64,000 bases of DNA, from positions 17,044,795 through 17,108,794 of the forward strand of contig OX457037.1 in assembly GCA_949752735.1 (NCBI GenBank). The letters run 5' to 3'. The notes under the pieces are model-generated. The model saw only the letters and a program-made list of their open reading frames with translations, made no database searches and had not been told where the DNA came from. The translations under genes were made by a program, and so were the position numbers. This DNA is from Lumbricus terrestris. Lineage: Eukaryota > Annelida > Clitellata > Crassiclitellata > Lumbricidae. Below are positions 32,004-40,303 of this stretch, one piece after another (within the stretch, counting starts at the first letter, position 1; every line of letters starts with the position of its first letter).

Positions 32004-32640
32004 GTTTTCAGACGTGTTTTCAGACGTGTGAAAAAACATAAGTTGGGCGTATTTCCCAACGTAACGACATACGTCTACATGTTTTCACGTATGTTAGTCT
32101 TTTCTGATAGATTCGTTACCAACTGAAAACCATCTCGTACATTGATAGTTTCTTACTTCCCTTTCGGATTTAGTATCCACCTCTATTTTAATATCTACCG
32201 AACCCTCCTCATCTGAAATGTTATCGTCTTGGAGAGCTTTTAAAATATACTCGTTGATCGTGTTGATTGTCTCTATAGTTAGCGTTTTGATCTTTTCATC
32301 CGTCTCAGCTTTCATCTCAGCTTTTTTATCGACATAGTCGAGGATTATTCTTTGCACCCACGAATCATCTATTATCTCCGATAAATTGCTTTGTTGAATA
32401 TTCTCCCTGTTTTTCTGATATTTTGCACTGTAATCGTCTCCTTTCGCTAAGTCTTTGATTATTATACCCGGCATTTTAATTAAGTAAGAAAAAAAATATT
32501 TTCAGACGTGTTTTTTAGACGTGTGAAAAACATAAGTTGGACGTATTTCCCGACGTAACGACATACGTCTATATGTTTTCACGTATGTTTGCGTATGTTA
32601 GACGTATTTCCAGACTAACGACATACGTCTACACGATTTA
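32004..32640. repeat. Duplicated spacer (32004-32098 and 32496-32640) with CAGACGTGT / ATACGTC motifs
   Basis: Both spacers contain CAGACGTGTTTT, AGACGTGTGAAAAA, CATAAGTTGG(G/A)CGTATTTCC, AACGACATACGTCTA and GTTTTCACGTATGTT in the same order. The second has an additional partial copy. They bracket the chimeric gene and mark the duplication that made it. Confidence 0.85.
32094..32474 (-). CDS. Chimeric small gene made from parts of its two neighbours
   Basis: 126 aa. The start MPGIIIKDLAKGDDYSAKYQ...NRENIQQSNLSE copies the N-terminus of the gene at 31085-31984. The middle EKIKTL...INEYILKALQDDNISDEE copies the helical segment of the gene at 32641-33330. The last 30 residues match neither. The flanking spacers are also duplicated (see repeat entry). 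It may be a non-functional recombination product, but the ORF is open and has its own AATTAAAATG start. Confidence 0.6.
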   Translation of the reverse strand: MPGIIIKDLAKGDDYSAKYQKNRENIQQSNLSEIIDDSWVQRIILDYVDKKAEMKAETDEKIKTLTIETINTINEYILKALQDDNISDEEGSVDIKIEVDTKSEREVRNYQCTRWFSVGNESIRKD

Positions 32641-33330
32641 TTACATGTACGTGTTAGACGCCGCTCCATTAGGTTTGTTATTTTTTTCAAGCATGGTTTG
32701 AAAGTACTGCATGACTTCTCCTTTTCCGCGATCGATGAGTGATTGTTTCGCTTCCTCGTCTAGCGCAACTTTAATCTTAGTTTTAATTTCTTCTTTCATA
32801 CTATTGAATTTATCAATCTCGCTTAAAATCAAAGAATATTCCTCGTCTGAAATATTATCGTCCTCGAGGGCTTTTGAAATATGGTCGCTGATCGTGTTGA
32901 GCTTTGCGTCGGCTAGCGTTTTGATCTTTTCGTGCTTCTCCGCCTTCAACGCAAGCTTTTTACTGATTATGTTGCCTATTATACCTATTATCCCCGCGCC
33001 TAATGCTGCTCCTTCCATAGCAATGACAATGGGTGTTGCGATTACAGTGGATAAAACTCCTATTCCTGAAATTCCTAGTCCCATCGACGCCAGCATGAGG
33101 GTGCTACCTACTACACCGATTACGCTTACACTTCTGTGATACTTTTTACTCAACGCTGCTCTTTTGTCTCGTTCTTGCTCAATTTCCTTCTTAATTTTGC
33201 TAATCTTTTGAAGACGAAACGTTTGCATAGGTCCTCCACCGATAGGCTTATGTATTTCACCTTCTGGCGCGGTGGGTGTTAGATTTGGATAGAGCTTGTT
33301 GTCTGTTTTGTAGTCTTCATGATACTCCAT
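32641..33330 (-). CDS. Two-TM Polinton protein with helical C-terminus
   Basis: 229 aa from ATG 33330 (MEYHEDYKTDN); a 25-codon upstream extension is open but overlaps the neighbouring gene. A cytosolic basic helix (KISKIKKEIEQERDKR) precedes two hydrophobic segments (SVIGVVGSTLMLASMGLG and GVLSTVIATPIVIA...GIIGIIGNII), then a coiled region ending KISKALEDDN-type sequence. IGGGP near residue 35 fits an adenain-like site. Relatives are common in invertebrate Polintons; membrane interaction during entry or assembly is a guess. Confidence 0.65.
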   Translation of the reverse strand: MEYHEDYKTDNKLYPNLTPTAPEGEIHKPIGGGPMQTFRLQKISKIKKEIEQERDKRAALSKKYHRSVSVIGVVGSTLMLASMGLGISGIGVLSTVIATPIVIAMEGAALGAGIIGIIGNIISKKLALKAEKHEKIKTLADAKLNTISDHISKALEDDNISDEEYSLILSEIDKFNSMKEEIKTKIKVALDEEAKQSLIDRGKGEVMQYFQTMLEKNNKPNGAASNTYM

Positions 33331-33380
33331 TGTTTTTATTATAATATTTTTTTTTTTTAATGATAACTCAAACCGACCGT

Positions 33381-33779
33381 TTACTGAATATAATTTACAT
33401 AACATAACGACTCTCCTCCGTTTATAGTTACTAATGAATCGGAATTGTTTTGAATAGAAACAATGATATCGTCAACCACGTCTTCTGAAACCTCTCCGTC
33501 TTGGAGACTACATCTTCGTTCTTTGATACTCTGTCTAAGGGAAACGAGGCAAACTCCTCCAGTCATTTCTACACCGAGTCCAAGCAGTAGCGTATTAGTA
33601 GCCCTCGGTTGAATCGTTATAACATTTTGTGCGAAAATCTCCCATCTTAAGCCGCCTCGTTGTCTTTTTGGAGCGTGAGTTACATTGCTCTTTACCTTCC
33701 AACTGACAGAAATGGGTTGGGTTCTAACCTCTGCCTGACGAGTTGGTTTAGTTATAAATTTGTGTAGTGGTCTCGACAT
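33381..33779 (-). CDS. dUTPase-fold protein lacking the active site
   Basis: 132 aa. After a basic N-terminus, the last 80 residues run like a trimeric dUTPase: ITIQPRATNTLLLGLGVEM..GG (motif 1-like), SLRQSIKERR where RSSLA is expected, GEVSEDVVDDIIVSIQNNS where GVIDxDYRG...N is expected, and INGGESLCYVNYI for GDRIAQL. The catalytic Asp and Ser positions are not conserved, so a structural use of the fold is more likely than dUTP hydrolysis. It starts from TATAAAATG; fold assignment is by eye. Confidence 0.45.
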   Translation of the reverse strand: MSRPLHKFITKPTRQAEVRTQPISVSWKVKSNVTHAPKRQRGGLRWEIFAQNVITIQPRATNTLLLGLGVEMTGGVCLVSLRQSIKERRCSLQDGEVSEDVVDDIIVSIQNNSDSLVTINGGESLCYVNYIQ

Positions 33780-33794
33780 TTTATAAACACTAAA

Positions 33795-34409
33795 TTAAAA
33801 TATCATACCGAGTATTGGAATATTTTTAAGCGGAGAATTAGGACCTAACAAAAGTCCTTCACCTATAGGCTCATAACCCGACCCCGTTTTCAAAAACAAC
33901 CCAGATCCTGTTATCGAGGCGCCTTTTGGCCAAGGGGACAAGTACAAACCAGACCCGACTGATTTTATCTTACACGCCATATCACCTTTCTTCGCATATA
34001 TTTTCTTCACGTACTTTACACCAGATCCGCTCATTTTATCGACAATCTTCGACGTGGCTGCGGAACCTAAGCCAGCCATAGCCCCCGTAGCTAAACTAGG
34101 TAGTAATGTAGACATAAGGAATTTACCCGCTGTTGCTAGAAACGGAAGTAAAGCGCCTATGAATCCTCCTTCGACTTTTCTATTGTTCTCCAATTGCGTT
34201 TTACTCATTTTGATGACTACACCAGTTCCTTTTTGGTACGCCTTTGCCATTTTATTGATTTGTGCTTGCGTCAGAGCTAACACATGCTGCCCGTTCATGT
34301 CATCGTGCGTTAGTTTGATATTCACACCAGTTCCCGCTTGGAGAGATTTTTGAATTTTGTCTTTTTGCGCTTCCGAAATATTAACTTTTACAGCTATGTA
34401 ACGACTCAT
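33795..34409 (-). CDS. Gly-rich hydrophobic Polinton structural protein
   Basis: 204 aa. The N-terminal 75 residues carry two similar segments (GTGVNIKLTHDDMNG and GTGVVIKMSKTQLEN). A hydrophobic stretch GGFIGALLPFLATAGKFLMS...LATGAMAGLGSA follows, then Gly/Ser-rich repeats (GSGLYLSP, GSGLFLKT, GEGLLLGPNSP) and the end IPILGMIF. The last pattern is widely conserved in Polintons. MSGSG and ITGSG fit adenain-type sites. It is reminiscent of adenovirus pVI/pX-type internal, membrane-active proteins; no direct proof. Confidence 0.6.
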   Translation of the reverse strand: MSRYIAVKVNISEAQKDKIQKSLQAGTGVNIKLTHDDMNGQHVLALTQAQINKMAKAYQKGTGVVIKMSKTQLENNRKVEGGFIGALLPFLATAGKFLMSTLLPSLATGAMAGLGSAATSKIVDKMSGSGVKYVKKIYAKKGDMACKIKSVGSGLYLSPWPKGASITGSGLFLKTGSGYEPIGEGLLLGPNSPLKNIPILGMIF

Positions 34410-34435
34410 TTTATATATAAATTACAAAAAAACTT

Positions 34436-35230
34436 TCAAACTTGTCTGACGTGAAAACGAATCGTCAATTCATCTCCTCTAAGATTTATCAGTTTCCCAT
34501 TTTGATCCGTGAGCGTCGTTGTCATCGTTGAAATTGTAGATAGCGTAATGGGTTGATATATTAATTTATGCGGCTCTTGGATAATCTTGTAACCCGGCCC
34601 TACCTTTGGGAAAAAAGAATATATTAAGTTTACCAATGTTCCGTTAGAGTATGAGGATGCTATGATATCATTAGTCACTCTTAGACAGCTTACACTCATA
34701 ATATTTACCGGGTTCTCCGATTCGTTATATCCACCCGAATAGATCCAGTTATTAAAACCTAGAACCGTTCTGATCGAATTATTTGGCATAAAGTCAACCA
34801 TATAGTCTCCTTTTATATTTAACACAGTCCTCTGCGTATTTGTGTTTGGTTCTATTGTGATGTAGTATTCTCCATTTGCATTGTTATAATGACCATTCTC
34901 CTTCATGATTCTCTGTATGTTTTCGTTTATATCCGTTATTTCATAGCACCCTTCTGGGACATCTATGTTGATCCATGGTGTTTGACCATTCGGCGAATAC
35001 CTAAAGTTGTTGTTTGTCTTGTCGATATTAGGAAAGGAATAGTACGTTTCGAGATCTACAAGAGCCATTTCATAATTTTTATTTTTATCCAGCTCAAGTA
35101 CTGGATTAAAATTATATCTGATTCGTGAGCTCTTTTCACACAGCGCAATGAAAAATGATGTTTTTGGTTCCGTGTTACGAGCCGTCTTTTCCGTATTATC
35201 AGCTATCTGTTTGAGAAGCGATGATTCCAT
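34436..35230 (-). CDS. Minor capsid / penton-like protein (PX, single jelly-roll)
   Basis: 264 aa. Characteristic blocks: YEMALVDLETYYSFPNI, INIDVPEGCYEI, YMVDFMPNNSIRTVLGFN, GYNESENPVNIMSV, IYSFFPKVGPGYKI, LTDQNGKLINLRGDELTIRF. These match the penton-type minor capsid protein of Polintons, which closes the fivefold vertices. It is next to the packaging ATPase, as usual. It starts from AATAAAAATG. Confidence 0.82.
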   Translation of the reverse strand: MESSLLKQIADNTEKTARNTEPKTSFFIALCEKSSRIRYNFNPVLELDKNKNYEMALVDLETYYSFPNIDKTNNNFRYSPNGQTPWINIDVPEGCYEITDINENIQRIMKENGHYNNANGEYYITIEPNTNTQRTVLNIKGDYMVDFMPNNSIRTVLGFNNWIYSGGYNESENPVNIMSVSCLRVTNDIIASSYSNGTLVNLIYSFFPKVGPGYKIIQEPHKLIYQPITLSTISTMTTTLTDQNGKLINLRGDELTIRFHVRQV

Positions 35231-35252
35231 TTTTATTATGTAATAATTTTTA

Positions 35253-36041
35253 CTACAACGGATCCTCGATTATGTAAAATTGATCGAATCCGCAGCGGTA
35301 TTTGCCATTGTACTTTTCGCTACTGTGGTCGATAACAAGGAATCCGTGTGGTTGGTCCCACACCGTTGTGCATAGTTTTCTAAATTCCTCTCTGCGCATG
35401 TCCGTACTAGCATGATCTCTGTAAATGTAGTCGATATTTTGCTGGTCCTGTTTGAACAGACAAATAAAGTTTGCATTCTCTCTGATCGTTTGCCGAGGTA
35501 TTTTGAAATAATTCTGTGCGAGGTAAAAACAGTCCACATTACTATGCCTCCCCCGAATATAGTACTTTTCGCATGTCTTCTGTTTTTCCAATTGTAAATC
35601 ATCAAAAATCATCAGATTCTTCTTTTCGCTACTCAAGTCTCTCGGGTCTGGTACATCTTCGGCATTTTCAAAAAACTCGGCAATTATATCAGACTTAGCT
35701 TTTGATTTTTTAGCCATTTCTTCCATAACAATGTCTGGTGACGCGTTTAGTTCCATGATTTTGTCTTGAAGCTCCTCGAATAATCTAACAATCTCTTCTT
35801 TTAGTAATTTTTCTTCGAAGGCTTTTCTAATAATACGATATTCCGGTTGAAACAGAGATTTACCGAAAACCTGGAGGTTATTATAGTCTAACCAGCCCGG
35901 CCTGAGTAATAGATTCAGAAGAAGCGTCGTTTTACCACAGCCGGACTTTCCGATTATCAACCCCCTTATACTTTTAGGTAACAAGGGATTATTAAATCTT
36001 TTCGATAACGCAGATCCCCAACTCAGATCTTTGATTTCCAT
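35253..36041 (-). CDS. FtsK/A32-like genome-packaging ATPase
   Basis: 262 aa. Walker A is GKSGCGKTTLL at about residues 31-41, Walker B is NLMIFDDLQ at about 140-148, followed by GRHSNVDCFYLAQNYFKIP, the sensor/arginine region of A32-type packaging ATPases (HerA/FtsK group). It would pump the DNA into the capsid. Divergent from the PLA2 gene with only 25 bp between the two start codons. Confidence 0.88.
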   Translation of the reverse strand: MEIKDLSWGSALSKRFNNPLLPKSIRGLIIGKSGCGKTTLLLNLLLRPGWLDYNNLQVFGKSLFQPEYRIIRKAFEEKLLKEEIVRLFEELQDKIMELNASPDIVMEEMAKKSKAKSDIIAEFFENAEDVPDPRDLSSEKKNLMIFDDLQLEKQKTCEKYYIRGRHSNVDCFYLAQNYFKIPRQTIRENANFICLFKQDQQNIDYIYRDHASTDMRREEFRKLCTTVWDQPHGFLVIDHSSEKYNGKYRCGFDQFYIIEDPL

Positions 36042-36066
36042 TTTATTTATGTATTAAAAAAGCGAA
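36042..36066. promoter_or_regulatory. 25-bp divergent spacer between ATPase and PLA2 genes
   Basis: Only 25 A/T-rich bases separate the two oppositely oriented ATGs. Any promoters must overlap the coding sequences or each other; the ATPase side shows AATAAAATG. Confidence 0.5.
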
Positions 36067-36591
36067 ATGTATTGCGTAAAGTGTAAAAAAAAGACTGAAA
36101 CGAGAGATGTGCAGAACGCCGTAGCGAATAATGGAAGATCGATGCTTCGAGGTGTTTGCGCTGTATGCGGGAAAACTAAAACTCAATTCGTAAAAGGAGC
36201 TATGAAAGGTGGAGATTTAGTTAGTTCATTGAATGCGGCTACTAGTACCATAAAGTTACCATGGGCTAAGTTTCCCGGTGAGATGCATTTACCGGGTCAT
36301 CAGTTTACAGGTCCAGGTACAAGGCTAGATAAGAGACTAAATCCGAACGGAACTCCTAAAGATTGGAGCAGACCTATTAATCGTGTAGATAACGCAGCAT
36401 ATATCCACGATCTTGCTTACGATCAACACACCGATACAGCTTCTAGAAATATTGCGGACCGAGTGATGATTAATGACTTGAACAACATTCCTAATCCTAG
36501 CTTCCGAGAAAGAGTGGAGAGGGCTATAGTTAAGCCTATATTATCTACTAAGGCGAATCTCGGGTTTGGTTTAAAAAAAGCTCTGAACTGA
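36067..36591 (+). CDS. Parvovirus-type phospholipase A2 protein with N-terminal zinc ribbon
   Basis: 174 aa. A Cys4 ribbon (CVKC...CAVC) at residues 3-37 is followed by MKGGD, a good adenain-type site. The PLA2 core runs from LPGHQFTGPGTRLDKRL (calcium loop GPGT) to DNAAYIHDLAYDQH (catalytic HD pair and following Tyr). In parvovirus VP1 this domain breaches the endosomal membrane; the same role is inferred here. The ORF ends at TGA 36589-36591, 16 codon-equivalents inside the open frame of the integrase. Confidence 0.88.
   Translation: MYCVKCKKKTETRDVQNAVANNGRSMLRGVCAVCGKTKTQFVKGAMKGGDLVSSLNAATSTIKLPWAKFPGEMHLPGHQFTGPGTRLDKRLNPNGTPKDWSRPINRVDNAAYIHDLAYDQHTDTASRNIADRVMINDLNNIPNPSFRERVERAIVKPILSTKANLGFGLKKALN
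36570..36576 (+). promoter_or_regulatory. Candidate -1 ribosomal frameshift site TTTAAAA
   Basis: In the PLA2 frame the bases read T TTA AAA, a canonical X XXY YYZ slippery heptamer. A -1 slip here leads straight into the integrase frame (…SSELKWTDQLADELHKP). The heptamer is followed by further A residues (run 36573-36579) and lies 13 bases before the PLA2 stop. Confidence 0.6.
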
Positions 36592-37502
36592 AATGGACTG
36601 ATCAATTAGCTGATGAGTTGCATAAACCAGTTGTTAGACATTTTAGAAAAAGGAAGGTTTACGCCGGGGGTATAGATGAGATATGGGCTGCTGATTTGGT
36701 GGATATGCAGGCCTTTGCTAAAGATAACGATGGGGTGAAATACCTGTTAACCGTTATAGATGTGTTTTCAAAATACGGGTGGATTGTACCATTGAAAGAT
36801 AAGACTGGGAAATCTACGGCCGATGGTTTCGTGAAGATACTCGAGGGTGGGAGAAAGCCTGGTAAATTATGGGTTGACAAAGGGAAGGAATTTTATAATA
36901 AGGATGTAAAGAATTTGGTTGAGTTGTACTCTACTGAGAATGAGGAAAAATCTTGCGTCGTTGAGAGATGGAACCGAACGATGAAAGAAAAGATGTATAA
37001 ATATTTTTCAGCTAACTCGACGAGAAGATATATCAACGTTTTGGATGAAATGGTGGGTAATTATAACAATACCAAGCACGGTTCGATTAAAATGACTCCC
37101 GCTAAGGCTAGTATGAAAGTGAATGAAAAAACTGTATTTATGAATTTATACGGTAAAGAGATTTCGGAACCTATTACACCAAAATTTTCAATCGGTGATA
37201 AGGTTAGAATAACTAAGAAGAAGAATATTTTTGAGAAGGGATACACACCTAGATGGACGGAGGAAGTTTTTACAGTATCCCAGATTCAATACACGGTTCC
37301 GCCAACTTATAAGATTACTGATTCAAATGATGAGGAAATACAGGGCTCATTTTATGAACAGGAGCTACAGAAGACAACTCAGGAAATATTTAGAATAGAA
37401 AAGATTATCAGGAAACGTGGGAAGAAATCGCTCGTTAAGTGGTTAGGTTATCCCGAGTCTTTTAATTCGTGGGTAGATAATGAAGACTTAGTAGTCATGT
37501 AA
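36570..37502 (+). CDS. Retrovirus-like integrase with C-terminal chromodomain (INT)
   Basis: The open frame enters from the PLA2 gene and has no ATG before the first catalytic Asp. From about 36576 it reads KSSELKWTDQLADELHKPV, a conserved lead-in of Polinton integrases. The DDE triad is D in IWAADLVDM, D in LWVDKGKEFYN and E in CVVERWNRTMKEKM. After a linker with an SH3-like segment (FSIGDKVRITKK), a chromodomain ends the protein: EIFRIEKIIRKRG...VKWLGY...NSWVDNEDL. It is therefore probably made as a PLA2-INT fusion by frameshift, or from a non-ATG start (TTG at 36618), or the gene carries a 1-nt defect in the A run. The stop abuts the right TIR. Confidence 0.85.
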   Translation, partial: FKKSSELKWTDQLADELHKPVVRHFRKRKVYAGGIDEIWAADLVDMQAFAKDNDGVKYLLTVIDVFSKYGWIVPLKDKTGKSTADGFVKILEGGRKPGKLWVDKGKEFYNKDVKNLVELYSTENEEKSCVVERWNRTMKEKMYKYFSANSTRRYINVLDEMVGNYNNTKHGSIKMTPAKASMKVNEKTVFMNLYGKEISEPITPKFSIGDKVRITKKKNIFEKGYTPRWTEEVFTVSQIQYTVPPTYKITDSNDEEIQGSFYEQELQKTTQEIFRIEKIIRKRGKKSLVKWLGYPESFNSWVDNEDLVVM

Positions 37503-37914
37503 TCACCCTATGACTCATCATCGAAACTACTGGAAATTCCCGCATGATGAGTCATAGGCGCGTGCTGGGGTGGTAGGCAGAAGTTGAACCATGGTTTGGG
37601 GTGATTTGGAAAAGTTTAACCATGTTTTGGGTTAAAGTACGATGGGTCGCAATAAAATATTTTTTTTGGTCATTTTATAAAATGGAAGAAAAATTTTTTT
37701 TGTGTGTTGGAAAAAGTTGAACCATGGTTATGGGTGGATATATTTTTGAACCATGATTATGGGTGGATATATTTTTGAACCATGATTATGGGTTGATAAA
37801 TTTTTGAACCATGGTTATGGGTCGGCACATTTTTGAACCATGGTTATGGGTGATTTGGAAAAGTTTAACCATGTTTTGGGTTGAATGTCCCAGAATAGTC
37901 TTAATCTATCTACT
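37503..37914. repeat. Polinton right terminal inverted repeat
   Basis: Begins immediately after the integrase stop. It contains the mirrored inner hairpin (37507-37521 / 37544-37558), more tandem CCATGGTTATGGGT units than the left copy, and the outermost 40 bp identical to the left end. Confidence 0.9.
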
Positions 37915-37920
37915 AAACCC
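37915..37920. repeat. Polinton target-site duplication, right copy (AAACCC)
   Basis: Identical to 22221-22226. Confidence 0.92.
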
Positions 37921-40303
37921 AAAACAACAGAACTTCGCTTGCCACGAATTGTCTGTTTGATCATCCGCGGATGGTACTCTGAGTTTCGAAATTCGAACAC
38001 ATTGAACACTGAGATGAAATGCATAGACCTAAAAATCAAGAATCTACTGCTACTACCCCAGTTGAGTTTCTATGACTTGCTTTAATTGCTCAATCAGCAG
38101 ATGCTTTTGCACACTAGGTCTAGATGTTTTTCCATCATGCTGGAAGCTTTTGATTACAGGAGGCGCAAGTCTACAAGTCATGGAACATCCAACATAAATT
38201 ATAGGCCTGCGAACAAGATTTAATGCAGTTGACCCGTCCGATAAAATTGAACATTTTACTAATATTTCGCACATGAGACCGAGATAAAATTAACTCAGTC
38301 CGATAATTTACTTAGCGCCTCTTCAAGAGAATTAATTTGGGGCGAATTATTTCTGTTCAGAATCAAATAACTGTTTAGAATTCAGCGATCGTCCACCGGA
38401 TGCACGGTTGACCCACCGCCAGAAAGCTTGATTCCCGACGCAGCAAGGGATTAGATTAAACACTGCTTACAATCATACCGAGTTCATAGCAGTTTGATAT
38501 CATAAACGACGACTACTTTTAGGGGTCTATTATTATTTAACATTAGGCCGTTGCGCTCTGTAGCTAAAATTATGCGCCACGGTTTCGATTAGCCTACGGC
38601 TGACCTTCGTAACGGTTCTGGCCTTATAGTTATTTTGGATTTCGAAAGGTTCCTACATCATTTCTTGCTGCCGTATAATTGCCCAGATTTACATAAAAAA
38701 TTACTTCTTTGGTCATTTAGTCTAGGTTGCATTATATAACTTGCATATTACGTTTATCTGTAGTGCTACATAGCCGACATAATATGACTAGCATAGAAAA
38801 TGTCGCAAAACGGATAGCACATAAATTATTCGCCAGTGTGTAGCCTACAATGTGGGATGGCCAGCAGGGCTTGTTTTAACGTGCAGTTGCACACAAGATG
38901 TGCAGTTCTAAATGGATTTGTGCAGTTGTAGAAGCACTACTGTGCAGTTATAACCAGCAGTGCTGCCGTATAATTGCCCAGATTTACATAAAAATTTAAA
39001 AAATGGTTATTGTTCTCCGATTGGAAGCAATTTACCATGGATGATGGGACGGAAAAGAACGGGTTGTGCACTTTTAAAATTCCTTAAAAATAACCCTGAT
39101 GGCCAGATGGATACATGTACCAACGACTATAGTCGAATCTACATGTACAGTAGCAATGTCATCGATGGTCACGTGCACAATAATATTGCACAAAGGCATC
39201 CACACAAAATATGCACAGTTTATGCACGAGGTCAGTAGACTTGTGTTAAAAGTCAATGATCTGTCGGACGATATGCATTCTGCTAATCGACCATCGTGCA
39301 AAAGTCTGTTACTTGAACTTTGGCAAGTCTTCAGTAGATTCGCAATCAGTTCGCAGGTGATAAAATACAATGTAACCTATATTATCATTGTTCAAAGATG
39401 TACCATATAATTATTATAAACATTTAAAAGTTCTTTCTTAAGCTGCTGATGATAATATTAAAATAAAGACAAATACAAAGGACTTTCAAAGAAATAAGTT
39501 GAATAACTTTATACTATTGTATTCGAAAAACTACAGGTCACGACATTTAAAAAACTCATTGAAGGATTTATCATTTGTCGGCAAGGTAGGTCTATGACAT
39601 AGCTGGGGGTTGGAAATATGCGTCATAAATAGTTCAAGCAGGCGACCGTTATTTTAATCGAACCTATCGGCTCGTGAAAGTCAAGGTGCTGGAGGCCGAG
39701 TAGCCTTTAGGCTAACAAGATTTTCACTCATCAACAGCAGGCACAGTGAGCACTCCCTGTGAATGTGGAGAGTGGAAATACAACGTGTTTTTTTAATGAA
39801 TTGGACTTTGACACTACATGTAAATTGCGTGGTGTTTGCGGTCTTTTTTTTATATGATTTACAGTTCTACTTTTCTCGCAGGAGCGTCTCTGAATTGCGA
39901 TCCAGATGAGGTGCTATACACAATCGGATTGATTGATTGAGGCGGTATACATACTATTACATAGAGCCAGCGTTTTTTTTATTTCATCACTTGAATGAAA
40001 CGACGAGCTGTTGGACCCTGGCGTCAAGCGATATCTTTGGAATTCTCCAGCACATACTTGATTTAGGCTACACTGCATGGCTTATAATATAATACGTTAT
40101 GAGATCTTGATATTGGTTGCTTCTTTACTCTAAAATTGGGTCTCAAGTCATCAGTAAAACTCGGTTGTGTTTAGTACAGCTAGATATTCAACGCAACAAA
40201 TTCACGTTAGTAAAGTACGGTGCAGACGGTGCAGTTGAAGAGAAATGCCCACAACTGTCGAATTAAAAAATCATCAAAGATAAACACAGAACATTAGGTG
40301 AGA
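37921..40303. other. Upstream flank of UNC-93-like copy 2
   Basis: No coding exon seen. A 37-bp direct repeat (TGCTGCCGTATAATTGCCCA...) occurs near 38668 and 38960, and several TGCAGTT(G/C)TA units lie between (38880-38955); a similar cluster is at 1075-1210. The 39.28-39.43-kb part resembles the upstream flank of copy 1. Confidence 0.5.

Larger units (their letters stand above)
22227..37914. mobile_element. Maverick/Polinton (adintovirus-like) element, structurally complete, 15,688 bp
   Basis: The two ends share 40 identical bases (AGTAGATAGATTAAGACTAT...) in inverted orientation and lie between perfect 6-bp duplications AAACCC (22221-22226 and 37915-37920), the target-duplication length typical of Polintons. 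Inside are all hallmark genes: protein-primed PolB, integrase, adenain-type protease, packaging ATPase, double-jelly-roll major capsid and penton-like minor capsid, plus PLA2 and accessory genes. Reading frames are open throughout; the only irregularity is the PLA2/integrase frame change. Intergenic spaces are mostly 5-130 bp. Transcription is rightward at both ends and leftward in the middle. Whether it can still move or form particles cannot be judged from sequence. Confidence 0.95.
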
